Origin: Sphingomonas sp. TZW2008 | Lineage (GTDB): Bacteria > Pseudomonadota > Alphaproteobacteria > Sphingomonadales > Sphingomonadaceae | Length of the DNA stretch: 64,000 nucleotides | Assembly: GCF_002117915.1 (NCBI RefSeq) | Contig: NZ_BDJB01000005.1 | Span: forward strand, 310,001 to 374,000 | Reading direction: 5' to 3' | Shown here: positions 28,339 through 37,304 of the stretch, one piece after another | Position numbering within the stretch: position 1 is the first letter of the stretch | How the letters are laid out: the number at the start of each line of letters is the position of its first letter | The notes under the pieces: model-generated | Seen by the model: only the letters and a program-made list of their open reading frames with translations | Databases searched by the model: none | Told to the model about the DNA's origin: nothing | Made by a program: the position numbers and the translations under genes

Positions 28339-28961
28339 CGGGTCGCTTCCTCTCGCTCGAAGGGGGCGAGGGGGCGGGCAAATCGACCCAGGTGCGTGCG
28401 CTCGCGGCAACGATCGAGGCGCGCGGCGCTACTGTGGTGGTCACCCGCGAGCCGGGCGGCAGCGAGGGGGCGGAGGCGATCCGCAGCCTGCTAATGCATG
28501 GCGAGGTGTCGCGCTGGGATGCGCGCGCGGAGGCGCTGCTGTTCGCCGCCGCGCGTGCTGACCATGTCGAGAAGGTGATCCGTCCGGCGCTGGCGGCCGG
28601 TCACTGGGTGATCAGCGACCGGTATCTCGATTCGACGCGTGCCTATCAGGGGCTCGCAGGCGGGATCGATGACGCGGCGATTATGGCGCTGCACGCATTC
28701 GGCAGCGGCGGCCTGCTGCCCGATCGGACGATCGTGCTCGATCTGTCGGTGCAGGAAGGCGCACGGCGCGCAGCGCTGCGCGACCAAGGCTTTACCGACC
28801 GCTTCGCGCGGCGCGGCGAGGATTTCCACCACCGCGTCGCTGAGGCGTTCCGCAGCTTCGCCGAACGCGAGCCGGCACGCGTGCGCATCGTCGACGCGGC
28901 GCGGCCTCCGGAGGCGGTCACGGCTGCGATCCTCGTTGAACTGGCCGACCTGCTGCCGTGA
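28335..28961 (+). CDS. tmk: thymidylate kinase
   Basis: A 208-residue dTMP kinase. P-loop GGEGAGKST at residues 10-18, substrate motif DRYLDSTRAYQG, and lid region DQGFTDRFARRGEDFHHRV. It phosphorylates dTMP for DNA synthesis. Both ends overlap neighbours by four bases (ATGA with the carboxypeptidase, GTGA with holB). The tmk-holB-metG-tatD-MBL order is conserved in many bacteria. Confidence 0.97.
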   Translation: MTGRFLSLEGGEGAGKSTQVRALAATIEARGATVVVTREPGGSEGAEAIRSLLMHGEVSRWDARAEALLFAAARADHVEKVIRPALAAGHWVISDRYLDSTRAYQGLAGGIDDAAIMALHAFGSGGLLPDRTIVLDLSVQEGARRAALRDQGFTDRFARRGEDFHHRVAEAFRSFAEREPARVRIVDAARPPEAVTAAILVELADLLP

Positions 28962-29905
28962 GTACGATACGCGGCCATGCAGCGGCGCAGGCCGCCTTCG
29001 ATGCGGCCGCCGCGAGCGGGCAGATCCACCACGCGTGGCTCCTCACGGGCGCGCAGGGCATCGGCAAGGCGGCCTTCGCGCGGGAGGCGGCGATCGGCCT
29101 GCTCGCCCGAAGCGCAGGCCATGCCGCCGACGATCGCACGCGATCGCTGATCAATGCCGGCGCGCATCCTGATTACCGCATCCTCGAACGCCTGCCGAAG
29201 GACGGCAAGCCCGACGGCGACCTCGCGCGTAGTATCACCATCGCGCAGGTCCGCAGCCTCCAGCCGCTGTTCGCGACGACCCCATCGCTTGGCCCGCGCC
29301 GCGTCGTGCTGATCGACGCGATCGACGATCTCGAGCGCGCCGGAGCGAACGCTTTGCTCAAGAACCTCGAGGAACCGCCGGCGGGCACTGTGTTCCTGTT
29401 GATCAGCCACGCGCCCGGTCGCCTGCTGCCGACGATCCGGTCGCGCTGCCGCCTGCTGCGGTTCGAGCCGCTGGCTGAACGCGACATGCGCACGGTACTT
29501 GCCGATCTTCTGCCCGAGGCATCTGTGGAGGAGCAGGACGCGCTGGTGCGTGCCGGTTGCGGTGCCCCGGGCCGCGCACTGCGCTTCGCCGGGCTCGACC
29601 TCGACAAGATCGACGCGGCGCTCGGCACGATCGCGCGTGACGGCGATCGCACCAACGCCGAGCGCGTCAAGCTGATGCGCGCCTTGTCGCTCAAGGCGGC
29701 GCAGCCGCGCTACGAGGCGTTCCTCGATCGCGTGCCGACGTTCCTCGCCGAGCAGGCGCCGTATCGCGCTGGCGAGGCGTTGCGCGACGCGCTCGACGCC
29801 TATGACGAGGCGCGCGCGATCGCCGCGAGCGCACGGTCGCTGTCGCTCGATCCGGGCGGCACGGTCTTCGAACTGGCAGGGGTGGTCGCGCGGCTCGCGC
29901 GATAG
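28958..29905 (+). CDS. holB: DNA polymerase III subunit delta'
   Basis: A 315-residue clamp-loader delta' subunit. The AAA-type core shows LLTGAQGIGKAAFAREA, VVLIDAIDDLERAGANALLKNLEEPP and the sensor region SHAPGRLLPTIRSRCRLLRF. The P-loop ends in GKAA rather than GKST/GKT, in line with delta' being the non-ATP-binding stator. GTG start overlaps tmk as GTGA. Confidence 0.95.
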   Translation: MSTIRGHAAAQAAFDAAAASGQIHHAWLLTGAQGIGKAAFAREAAIGLLARSAGHAADDRTRSLINAGAHPDYRILERLPKDGKPDGDLARSITIAQVRSLQPLFATTPSLGPRRVVLIDAIDDLERAGANALLKNLEEPPAGTVFLLISHAPGRLLPTIRSRCRLLRFEPLAERDMRTVLADLLPEASVEEQDALVRAGCGAPGRALRFAGLDLDKIDAALGTIARDGDRTNAERVKLMRALSLKAAQPRYEAFLDRVPTFLAEQAPYRAGEALRDALDAYDEARAIAASARSLSLDPGGTVFELAGVVARLAR

Positions 29906-29919
29906 TAGAGGCGCTGCCC

Positions 29920-31470
29920 ATGGGCGAGCCCTTCTATATCACCACCGCGATCAGCTACCCCAATGGCAAGCCGCATATCGGCCACGCCTATGAGGCGATC
30001 GCAGCCGACGCCATCGCGCGTTTCCAGCGCCAGGCGGGCCGCGACGTCCGCTTTCAGACCGGCACCGACGAGCACGGGCTGAAAATGGTGCAGACCGCGC
30101 GGGACCGCGGTGTCGCGGTCGCCGATCTGGCCGCGGAAATGTCGTCGCTTTTCCGCGCGATGTGCGACGATCTGGGGATTTCCTATGATCGGTTCATCCG
30201 CACCACCGATGCCAATCACTATCGCGCGAGCCAGGCGATCTGGCGCGCGATGGAGGCGGCAGGTGACCTCTACCTCGATCGCTACGAGGGCTGGTATTCA
30301 GTGCGCGACGAGGCGTTTTACGACGAGAAGGAACTCGTCGCGGGCGACGGTGACGAGAAGCTGTCGCCGCACGGAACGCCGGTGACCTGGACGGCCGAGG
30401 AGACGTGGTTCTTCCGATTGTCGAAGTATCAGCAGCCGCTGCTCGACCTGTATGGCAACAATCCCGACTTCATCCGTCCTGAATCGCGCCGCAACGAGGT
30501 GATGCGCTTCGTCGAGGGCGGCTTGTCCGACCTGTCGGTGTCGCGCACCAGCTTCGACTGGGGGGTGCCGGTGCCGGACAGCCCAGGCCACGTCATGTAC
30601 GTGTGGGTCGATGCGCTGACCAATTATCTGACGGGTGCTGGCTATCCCGATAAGGCCGCGCCCTATTGGCCGGCCGATCTTCATCTGATCGGCAAGGACA
30701 TCGTCCGGTTTCACGCGGTCTACTGGCCGGCGTTCCTCATGTCGGCGGGCATTGCGCTCCCCAAGTCGGTGTTCGGCCACGGTTTTCTGCTCCACCGCGG
30801 CGAAAAGATGTCGAAGAGCCTCGGCAACGTCGTCGATCCGGGCGATCTGGCGGACGCGTTCGGTGTCGATGCGCTGCGCTACTTCCTGCTGCGCGAAGTG
30901 AGTTTCGGGCAGGACGGCAGCTATTCCGCCGAGGCGATCGTGACACGCATCAACGCCGAACTCGCCAACGCGTTCGGCAATCTGGCGCAGCGCACACTTT
31001 CATTCATCGCCAAGAACCTTGCGGGAGAGCTGCCCGAGGCGGGGCGGGCGGATGACGCCGACGGTGCGCTGATCGAGGAAGTCATCGTCGCGGCAGCGGG
31101 GCTGAAGGCAGCGTTCGGCGACCTGATGCTGAGCCACGGGATCGAAGCGTGGATGCGCGGCGTCGTCGCGTGCAACCAATATATCGACGTGCAGGCGCCG
31201 TGGAGCCTGCGCAAGACCGATCCCGATCGCATGCATGCCGTGTTGCGGACGCTGGTGCGCGCGATCCGCATTCTTGCCATCGCCATCCTGCCCGTCGTGC
31301 CGAAGGGCGCCGGTACGATCCTCGATCAGCTGGGCGTCGAAGAGGGCGAGCGTGATCACGCGGCGGTCGACGATGATGACTGGTACGCGCGCCGTGCCGC
31401 CAGCGGCGTGCCCCTCGCGGCACCGTCGCCCGCTTTCCCGCGCCTCGAACTGCCGGCGGACGTCGCCTGA
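29920..31470 (+). CDS. metG: methionyl-tRNA synthetase
   Basis: A 516-residue class I synthetase. HIGH motif PNGKPHIGHAYEAI, and KMSKS in HRGEKMSKSLGNVVDP. The connective peptide lacks the Cys pairs of zinc-binding forms, and there is no C-terminal EMAP-like tRNA-binding domain, so it is the short type. It charges initiator and elongator tRNA-Met. Its TGA overlaps the tatD ATG by one base. Confidence 0.98.
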   Translation: MGEPFYITTAISYPNGKPHIGHAYEAIAADAIARFQRQAGRDVRFQTGTDEHGLKMVQTARDRGVAVADLAAEMSSLFRAMCDDLGISYDRFIRTTDANHYRASQAIWRAMEAAGDLYLDRYEGWYSVRDEAFYDEKELVAGDGDEKLSPHGTPVTWTAEETWFFRLSKYQQPLLDLYGNNPDFIRPESRRNEVMRFVEGGLSDLSVSRTSFDWGVPVPDSPGHVMYVWVDALTNYLTGAGYPDKAAPYWPADLHLIGKDIVRFHAVYWPAFLMSAGIALPKSVFGHGFLLHRGEKMSKSLGNVVDPGDLADAFGVDALRYFLLREVSFGQDGSYSAEAIVTRINAELANAFGNLAQRTLSFIAKNLAGELPEAGRADDADGALIEEVIVAAAGLKAAFGDLMLSHGIEAWMRGVVACNQYIDVQAPWSLRKTDPDRMHAVLRTLVRAIRILAIAILPVVPKGAGTILDQLGVEEGERDHAAVDDDDWYARRAASGVPLAAPSPAFPRLELPADVA

Positions 31471-32255
31471 TGCTCGCCGACAGCCACTGCCACCTCAATT
31501 ACAAAGGTCTGGTGGAGGAGCAGCAGGCGGTGCTCGCCCGCGCCCGCGCGCGCGGCGTGACGGCGATGCTCAACATCGCGACGCGCGAGAGCGAGTGGGA
31601 TGACGTCCTCGCCACCGCGGAGCGGGAGCCCGACGTCTGGGCGACGGTGGGTATCCATCCGCACGAGGCCGATCAGCATCCGCACGTCGATACGCAGCGC
31701 CTCGTCGCGCGCGCCGAGCATCCTCGCGTCGTCGGCGTGGGGGAAAGCGGGCTCGACTATTACTACGACCATTCCGATCGCGCGCGGCAGCAGGCGAGTT
31801 TCCGTGCGCATATCGCCGCCGCCCGCGAGGCTGGCGTGCCAATCGTCGTCCACACCCGCGATGCCGAGGAGGATACCGCGGCGATCCTTCGCGACGAACT
31901 GGGGAAGGGGGCCTTCACCGGCGTCATTCACTGTTTCACCGGCACGGGCGCCTTTGCTGACGTCGCGCTCGATCTCGGCTTCTATATTTCGCTGTCCGGT
32001 ATCGTGACGTTTAAGAGCGCGCGCGATCTGCAGGAGACGGCAAAGCGGCTCCCGCTTGAGCGGCTGCTGATCGAGACCGACGCGCCGTTCCTCGCGCCCG
32101 TGCCGCATCGCGGCAAGCCGGGCGAACCTGCCTTCGTTGCCGATACGGCCAGCTTTCTGGCGACGCTGCGCGGTGACGAGCTCGAGGAATTGCATGAGGT
32201 TACAGCGCGTAACTTCCATACGCTGTTCAGCAAAACGGCGACGGCCCGCGGATGA
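31470..32255 (+). CDS. TatD-family metal-dependent hydrolase
   Basis: A 261-residue TIM-barrel metallohydrolase. Metal ligands are visible as DSHCHL (residues 3-8), VGESGLDYYY, HTRDAEED, HCFTGT and ETDAPFLAP. TatD-family proteins act as DNases (3' to 5') or deacylases; the paralogue here sits behind metG, as YcfH/TatD does widely. Overlaps are one base with metG and four bases (ATGA) with the MBL gene. Confidence 0.94.
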   Translation: MLADSHCHLNYKGLVEEQQAVLARARARGVTAMLNIATRESEWDDVLATAEREPDVWATVGIHPHEADQHPHVDTQRLVARAEHPRVVGVGESGLDYYYDHSDRARQQASFRAHIAAAREAGVPIVVHTRDAEEDTAAILRDELGKGAFTGVIHCFTGTGAFADVALDLGFYISLSGIVTFKSARDLQETAKRLPLERLLIETDAPFLAPVPHRGKPGEPAFVADTASFLATLRGDELEELHEVTARNFHTLFSKTATARG

Positions 32256-33016
32256 AGGTGACGATGCTCGGCTCGGGGACGTCGTCGGGCGTACCGCGGA
32301 TCGGCAACGATTGGGGTGCATGTGATCCCAACGAATCGCGCAATCGCCGCACCCGCGTATCCATTCTGGTCGAGACGGCGGATACCAAGATCCTCGTCGA
32401 TACCGGTCCCGACATGCGCGCGCAGCTTCTAGCGGCGGGCGTCGGCACGATCGACGCGGTGATCTGGACGCACGAACACGCCGATCACGTGTTCGGCATC
32501 GACGACCTGCGGCAGGTTTATCATCTGCTCGGCCATCCCGTGCCGGGTTATGCGCGGGCGGCGACGCGGGAGCGGCTGGAAGCGATGTTCGGCTATGTCT
32601 TCCACGGTCGCAGCGGCTACCCGCCGACGGTCGCGCTGCATGAGCTTCCTGATCGGCTTCGTATCGGATCGATCGACATCAGCGTGGTCGATCAACCGCA
32701 CGGGTCGATTACCTCCGCAGGCTTGAGGTTCGACTATCAGGGCGTCGCGGCCGGCTACGCGACCGATATCAGCGCGATGACAGCTGCGATGCGCGCGCAC
32801 TATGCAGGGCTGGACTTGCTGATCGTCGATGCGCTTCGCGAGCGACCGCATCCGACGCATCCTGATCTCGGCCAGGCGCTCCGCTGGATCGAGGACTTGA
32901 AGCCCGGCCGCGCAGCGCTGACGCATATGGATCAGTCGATGGATTATGCGACGCTCGTCGCGAGGCTGCCGCGCGCCGTAGAGCCGGGCTACGACGGCCT
33001 AGCGTTCGAGCTATGA
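32252..33016 (+). CDS. MBL-fold metallohydrolase (PhnP-like)
   Basis: A 254-residue beta-lactamase-fold hydrolase. The N-terminus TMLGSGTSSGVPRIGNDWG and the metal motif THEHADHVFGIDDLR are typical of the PhnP/cyclic-phosphate phosphodiesterase branch; DQPHGSITSAGLRF and LTHMDQSMDY carry later ligands. The substrate is unknown, but linkage to metG-tatD in many genomes suggests a housekeeping nucleotide or RNA role. Confidence 0.9.
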   Translation: MKVTMLGSGTSSGVPRIGNDWGACDPNESRNRRTRVSILVETADTKILVDTGPDMRAQLLAAGVGTIDAVIWTHEHADHVFGIDDLRQVYHLLGHPVPGYARAATRERLEAMFGYVFHGRSGYPPTVALHELPDRLRIGSIDISVVDQPHGSITSAGLRFDYQGVAAGYATDISAMTAAMRAHYAGLDLLIVDALRERPHPTHPDLGQALRWIEDLKPGRAALTHMDQSMDYATLVARLPRAVEPGYDGLAFEL

Positions 33017-33177
33017 TCGGCGGCGCACAGATCGCGCTTATCGCGCTCACGCTGGTATTGCCGCTAGCGGCTCTGATCGCGCGCCGGCCGCCGCTCGGCA
33101 CGACGATCAAGCTTGCCGCCATCTGGATTGCGATCTTCGCAGTGGTCGTTGCGGTCGCTGCGCTGATCCGTAGCTAA
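33013..33177 (+). CDS. 54-residue membrane protein
   Basis: The ATG at 33013 overlaps the MBL stop as ATGA and opens a 54-codon frame ending TAA at 33175-33177. The product has two hydrophobic spans (IALIALTLVLPLAALIA and LAAIWIAIFAVVVAVAAL) separated by a basic turn RRPPLGTTIK. No family recognised. The overlap, membrane-hairpin layout and position before the mazG promoter support a real gene translated with the MBL hydrolase. Confidence 0.75.
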   Translation: MIGGAQIALIALTLVLPLAALIARRPPLGTTIKLAAIWIAIFAVVVAVAALIRS

Positions 33178-33193
33178 AACCGCTACTCATGTA

Positions 33194-33224
33194 TTCACAA
33201 GGAATTTAACATAATATATATTAT
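33194..33224 (+). promoter_or_regulatory. AT-rich mazG promoter with 14-bp palindrome
   Basis: TTCACA (33194-33199), 17-base spacer, TATATT (33217-33222). The -10 box lies in the perfect palindrome ATAATATATATTAT (33211-33224), the most AT-rich stretch I noticed in the window. The mazG ATG is at 33236, leaving a leader of only a few bases and no Shine-Dalgarno near the ATG. Confidence 0.5.
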
Positions 33225-33235
33225 CGGCGTAGTGT

Positions 33236-34006
33236 ATGACTGATCGGGTGCCCCCCCTCAGCCGTCTGCTCGAAATCATGGTACGGCTGCGTGATCCGGT
33301 GCACGGCTGCGAGTGGGACCGAGAGCAGACGGTGCAGACGATCGCGCCCTACACGATCGAGGAAGCATTTGAGGTGGCCGACGCCTGCGCGCGTGGCAAC
33401 ATGGCGGATCTGAAGGACGAGCTTGGTGACCTGCTGCTCCAGGTCGTATTCCACAGTCGTATCGCAGAGGAAGCGGGTGCGTTCGACTTCGACGACGTTG
33501 CAGCGGCGATCGGCGACAAGATGGAACGGCGCCACCCGCACATCTTCGGCGAAGCATCCGACGGCGGGCATCATCTATGGGAAGCGATCAAGGCGGAGGA
33601 ACGCGCGGCTCGCAGCGATCCGAGCGCGCTGGCGGGCGTTGCGCTCGGGCTGCCTGCGCTGATGCGCGCTGAGAAGCTCCAGAAGCGCGCGGCGCGCGTC
33701 GGCTTCGACTGGCCGGACGCCGATGGCCCGCGCGCCAAGATCGACGAGGAGCTAGCGGAAGTTGCTACCGCTTCCGGCGCTGCCGCCATGACCGAAGAAG
33801 TCGGCGATCTGCTGTTCGCCGTGACGAACTGGGCACGCCATCTTGGCGTTGATCCCGAGGCTGCATTGCGCGCCGCAAATGCCAAGTTCGAGCGGCGCTT
33901 TCGTGCGATGGAAGATGCTGCCGGCGGATCGATCGACGGTCGCGATCTCGCCGCGCAGGAGGCCCTGTGGCTGCGCGCGAAGCAGGCCGAGCGCGAAGCC
34001 GACTAA
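33236..34006 (+). CDS. mazG: nucleoside triphosphate pyrophosphohydrolase MazG
   Basis: A 256-residue all-alpha NTP pyrophosphohydrolase, which hydrolyses (d)NTPs to monophosphates and PPi. Two MazG repeats are visible, each with metal-binding Glu/Asp sets: TIEEAFEVADA with KDELGDLLLQVVFH, and KIDEELAEVATA with TEEVGDLLFAVTNW. CEWDREQT near the N-terminus is conserved. It is transcribed alone from an AT-rich promoter. Its TAA interlocks with the stop of hflX on the other strand (CTAA at 34003-34006). Confidence 0.96.
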   Translation: MTDRVPPLSRLLEIMVRLRDPVHGCEWDREQTVQTIAPYTIEEAFEVADACARGNMADLKDELGDLLLQVVFHSRIAEEAGAFDFDDVAAAIGDKMERRHPHIFGEASDGGHHLWEAIKAEERAARSDPSALAGVALGLPALMRAEKLQKRAARVGFDWPDADGPRAKIDEELAEVATASGAAAMTEEVGDLLFAVTNWARHLGVDPEAALRAANAKFERRFRAMEDAAGGSIDGRDLAAQEALWLRAKQAEREAD

Positions 34007-35319
34007 GCGCCGTGGATGTCGCGCTGCTCGCCGTGGCGCTCGACGAAGCGGCGATGATCCGCCGGTGACAGGCGCACGTCGTAATGCGCCCCTGCCTCGT
34101 CCACGCTGTGATCGATCACCTCGCCATGCTGATGCAGCCAGGCGGCAGCGGCGCCGTCAGCGGTATCGAGCGTCAGCGCGTAGCGGCGATGCCCTTGGGT
34201 CAGCCGATCGGCGAGCGTCCGCAGCAGCGTGTCGACCCCTTCCCCGCCGAGCGCCGAGACGGCGACGACATCCTCGCGGCGGGTCGCCTCGGCAATCATC
34301 TCGTCATGCGCCGCGGGGTCGAGCAGATCAACCTTGTTCCACGCCTCGATCATCGGCGTCCCCTCGGGAAGGCCGAGATCAGCGAGAACGCCTTCGACGT
34401 CGGCCTTTTGCGCCAGCGTGTCGGGGTGCGCGACGTCACGGACATGCACCAGCAGATCCGCCGAGACGACCTCTTCGAGCGTCGCCTTGAACGCGGCGAC
34501 GAGCTGCGTCGGCAGTTCGGAGACGAAGCCAACGGTGTCCGACAGGATCGCCTTGTCGATGCCCGGCAGGCTGATCTGCCGCAGCGTCGGATCAAGCGTG
34601 GCGAAGAGGAGGTTTTCAGCCATCACGTCGGCGCCGGTCACGCGGTTGAACAGCGTCGACTTGCCGGCATTGGTGTATCCGACGAGCGCGATCACCGGCC
34701 ACGGCGCGCGCTGGCGCCGCTCGCGGTGAAGCCCGCGGGTCCGCGTCACCTGCTCGAGTTCCCGGCGCAGCCGCGCCATGCGATCACGGATCAAGCGGCG
34801 ATCGGCCTCGATTTGGGTCTCGCCCGGGCCACCGAGGAAGCCGAAACCGCCACGCTGCCGCTCGAGATGGGTCCAGCTGCGCACGAGGCGGCCGGCCTGA
34901 TAATCGAGGTGGGCGAGCTCAACCTGCAAGCGGCCCTCGGCGGTCGCCGCGCGCTCGCCGAAGATCTCGAGGATCAGCCCGGTGCGATCGATCACCTTCG
35001 CTTCCAGAGCGGTCTCGAGATTGCGCTGCTGGATCGGCGAGAGCGATGCATCGAACACGAACAGCGAGGCTTCGTGCTGGCGCCCGAGCGTCGCGAGCTG
35101 CTCGACTTGCCCGGAGCCGATCAGCGTCGCGGCGCGCGGTGCACGCACGCGCACCGCCTGCCGCTCGACGACCTCGACGCCGATCGCCGCGGCAAGCCCG
35201 GCGGTCTCTTCAAGCCGCGCGTCATTGTCGCGCGACGAGCCGCCGAGGTCGGGGAAGACAACAACGGCGCGTGCGCCGCGCGAGAACTCCTCGCGGTCGC
35301 GATCGAATCCCTGGGTCAA
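34003..35319 (-). CDS. hflX: ribosome-associated GTPase HflX
   Basis: A 438-residue HflX, a GTPase that binds and splits stalled 70S ribosomes. The HflX-specific N-terminal domain ends in a coiled-coil with [15 protein letters not shown]. GTPase motifs: [13 protein letters not shown] (G1), [10 protein letters not shown] (G3) and WNKVDLLD (G4). TTG start at 35319 overlaps the hfq stop as TTGA, so it is probably translated with hfq, the classical hfq-hflX pair. Confidence 0.96.
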   Translation of the reverse strand: MTQGFDRDREEFSRGARAVVVFPDLGGSSRDNDARLEETAGLAAAIGVEVVERQAVRVRAPRAATLIGSGQVEQLATLGRQHEASLFVFDASLSPIQQRNLETALEAKVIDRTGLILEIFGERAATAEGRLQVELAHLDYQAGRLVRSWTHLERQRGGFGFLGGPGETQIEADRRLIRDRMARLRRELEQVTRTRGLHRERRQRAPWPVIALVGYTNAGKSTLFNRVTGADVMAENLLFATLDPTLRQISLPGIDKAILSDTVGFVSELPTQLVAAFKATLEEVVSADLLVHVRDVAHPDTLAQKADVEGVLADLGLPEGTPMIEAWNKVDLLDPAAHDEMIAEATRREDVVAVSALGGEGVDTLLRTLADRLTQGHRRYALTLDTADGAAAAWLHQHGEVIDHSVDEAGAHYDVRLSPADHRRFVERHGEQRDIHGA

Positions 35320-35807
35320 TCTTCGTCCGACCCGCTGGTCTCTTCGGCGAGATTGAGTGGCCGCGCCGGCTGAATCGTCGACACCGCGTGCTTGTAGACG
35401 AGCTGAGAAGTGCCGTCGCGCTGGAGCAGCATGCAGAACAGATCGAACGCGGCAATCTGGCCTTGCAGCATCACACCGTTGACGAGGAACATGGTGACCG
35501 AATCATCGGACTTGCGCACCGCATTGAGGAAAACTTCCTGTAACAGCGGCTGCTTCTTTCCCGTCTCGCCGAGCTGATCGACGATCGCGCCGACATCGAT
35601 CTGCGCGCCTGGCATGATCGTCGAGATCGCGTGCTTGTAGATCAGCTGGCTCTGCCCGTCGCGGCGCAGCAGGACGGAGAAATTGTCAAACCAGGTGACG
35701 ATGCCCTGGAGCTTGACGCCCTTGACCAGGAACAGCGTGACGGGGGTCTTCGATTTGCGCAGTGCGTTGAGGAACAGATCCTGAAGCGAGCTTTGCTTTT
35801 CGGCCAT
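35316..35807 (-). CDS. hfq: tandem two-domain RNA chaperone Hfq
   Basis: One 163-residue chain has two full Sm/Hfq domains: residues 8-66 ([20 protein letters not shown] through [10 protein letters not shown]) and 89-147 ([20 protein letters not shown] through [10 protein letters not shown]), joined by about 22 residues; the tail EETSGSDED is acidic. The domains match at 38 of 59 aligned positions. Proximal-site residues (Gln9/Gln90, Phe43/Phe124, Lys58/Lys139, His59/His140) are kept in both. The rim is RKSK in domain 1 but RKSD in domain 2, and the distal-site Lys (E. coli Lys31) is Lys32 in domain 1 but Met113 in domain 2. E. coli Hfq is 102 residues with one domain; a trimer of this chain would be a pseudo-hexamer. 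The start follows GAAGGGCATCAC. Confidence 0.97.
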   Translation of the reverse strand: MAEKQSSLQDLFLNALRKSKTPVTLFLVKGVKLQGIVTWFDNFSVLLRRDGQSQLIYKHAISTIMPGAQIDVGAIVDQLGETGKKQPLLQEVFLNAVRKSDDSVTMFLVNGVMLQGQIAAFDLFCMLLQRDGTSQLVYKHAVSTIQPARPLNLAEETSGSDED

Positions 35808-35829
35808 GCCGTGATGCCCTTCGTTCTTG

Positions 35830-35863
35830 GCGGGGTTTGCCCCGCGATGCGCCGGTACCCGGC
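35830..35863 (-). promoter_or_regulatory. paired hairpins in the hfq leader
   Basis: Two adjacent hairpins: GCGGGG/CCCCGC with a 4-base loop (35830-35845) and GCCGG/CCGGC with loop TAC (35851-35863). On the minus strand they lie between the putative hfq promoter and the Shine-Dalgarno, with the first ending about 20 bases before the start codon. A structured leader could serve Hfq autoregulation, as known for single-domain Hfq in other bacteria. Confidence 0.35.
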
Positions 35864-35896
35864 GTCGGATTGCGGCCCTTGCGGCCTGCCGACCGC

Positions 35897-35925
35897 AATG
35901 TAGGAAGCCGGACCGTCCCGGTCCA
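35897..35925 (-). promoter_or_regulatory. putative hfq promoter behind ntrX
   Basis: Minus strand TGGACC (35925-35920), 17-base spacer, TACATT (35902-35897), just after the ntrX stop and about 90 bases before the hfq ATG. A GGACCG/CGGTCC hairpin (35910-35924) overlaps the -35 and may instead end ntrX transcription. Confidence 0.35.
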
Positions 35926-35931
35926 GCACCC

Positions 35932-37302
35932 TCAATCGTCGCGCGTTTCAGTGATCCCAAGCAGCTTCAGCTTGCGGTGCAGCGCCGAGCGTTCCATTCC
36001 GATAAAGGTGGCGGTGCGCGAAATATTCCCCGAAAAGCGCCGAATCTGAACCTTCAGATACTCGCGCTCGAACGATTCGCGTGCCTCGCGCAGCGGCGCG
36101 CCCATGATCGCGTTGCCGCCCCCCCCGCTCTGCTGATCGCCCAGCACCTCGGCGGGCAGCAGATCGATGTCGATCCGACCGATGCGATCGCCCGGCGCCA
36201 GGATGATCGTGCGCTCGACGACGTTGCGCAGCTGGCGCACGTTGCCGGGCCAGTCGTACGATTGCAGCGCCACCATCGCGTCCGCCGCGATTTCCGGCGT
36301 CGGAACGCGGCGGTCGGCGGCGTAGTGCGCGACGAAATGCTCGACCATCGGCGGGATGTCCTCGCGTCGCTCGGCGAGCGAGGGGATCGTGACCGGCACG
36401 ACATTGAGGCGATAGTACAGGTCCTCGCGGAACCGCCCCTCGGCGATCTCGTGCGTCAGATCGCGCCCCGTCGCCGACACGACCCGCACGTCGACCTTAA
36501 CGACGCGCGTGCCGCCGACGCGAGTGAAGCTCTGATCCGTCAGCACGCGAAGGATACGCCCCTGCGTGGTGATTGGCATGTCGGCGATCTCGTCGAGGAA
36601 CAGCGTGCCGCCGTGCGCCTGTTCGAGCAGGCCGGGGCGAACGAGGTCCCCCCCCTCCTCCACGCCGAACAATTCCTCCTCGACACGCTCGGGCGTCATG
36701 TTCGCGGCGCTCACGATCACGAACGGCGCCGTCGCGCGCTGGCTCCAGCCGTGCAGCAGTCGCGCCGCGACTTCCTTGCCGACCCCGGCGGGGCCGTTGA
36801 TCATCACGCGGCTGCCCGTCGCGGCGACGCGCTTCAGCGTCGCGCGCACGCCGTTGATCGCGCTCGAGCTTCCAGTGAGATCTGTGTCGCGCCCGCTCGA
36901 GGCGCGCAGGCTCGCCACCTCGCGGCGTAGTCGCTCGGTTTCGGTCGCGCGCTCGACCATCAGAAGCAGGCGCTCGGCCTGGAACGGCTTCTCGATGAAA
37001 TCCGCCGCGCCCTGCCGGATCGCGGCGACCGCGGTGTCAAGGTTACCGTGCCCCGAAATGACGAGCACCGCCACCGACGGATCGCGGCGCTTGATCTCTG
37101 CGAGTAGCTCAAGCCCGTCGAGCCGCGATCCTTGCAGCCACACATCGAGCAGCACGAGACTCGGCCGGCGCTCGGCGATCGCGGCGAGCGCCGCGTCGCT
37201 GTCCGCCGCGGTGCGCGTGTCATATCCCTCGTCCTCGAGCACGCCCGAGACGAGTTCGCGGATGTCGAGCTCGTCGTCGACGACGAGAATATCTAGCGCC
37301 AT
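35932..37302 (-). CDS. ntrX: response regulator NtrX
   Basis: A 456-residue NtrC-family regulator. Receiver domain at residues 1-125 with phosphoacceptor Asp in [13 protein letters not shown] domain with Walker [13 protein letters not shown] and Walker [14 protein letters not shown]; Fis-type HTH at the end ([20 protein letters not shown]). The sigma-54-contacting GAFTGA loop is missing: the matching segment reads [11 protein letters not shown], usual for NtrX of alphaproteobacteria, so it probably works without sigma-54. It starts two bases after the ntrY stop, its cognate kinase gene. Confidence 0.95.
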   Translation of the reverse strand: MALDILVVDDELDIRELVSGVLEDEGYDTRTAADSDAALAAIAERRPSLVLLDVWLQGSRLDGLELLAEIKRRDPSVAVLVISGHGNLDTAVAAIRQGAADFIEKPFQAERLLLMVERATETERLRREVASLRASSGRDTDLTGSSSAINGVRATLKRVAATGSRVMINGPAGVGKEVAARLLHGWSQRATAPFVIVSAANMTPERVEEELFGVEEGGDLVRPGLLEQAHGGTLFLDEIADMPITTQGRILRVLTDQSFTRVGGTRVVKVDVRVVSATGRDLTHEIAEGRFREDLYYRLNVVPVTIPSLAERREDIPPMVEHFVAHYAADRRVPTPEIAADAMVALQSYDWPGNVRQLRNVVERTIILAPGDRIGRIDIDLLPAEVLGDQQSGGGGNAIMGAPLREARESFEREYLKVQIRRFSGNISRTATFIGMERSALHRKLKLLGITETRDD

Positions 37303-37304
37303 GA

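Noticed and set aside
28958..29905. Degenerate P-loop in holB as a sign of decay
   Set aside because: Delta' subunits commonly do not bind ATP, so GKAA is within the family norm.
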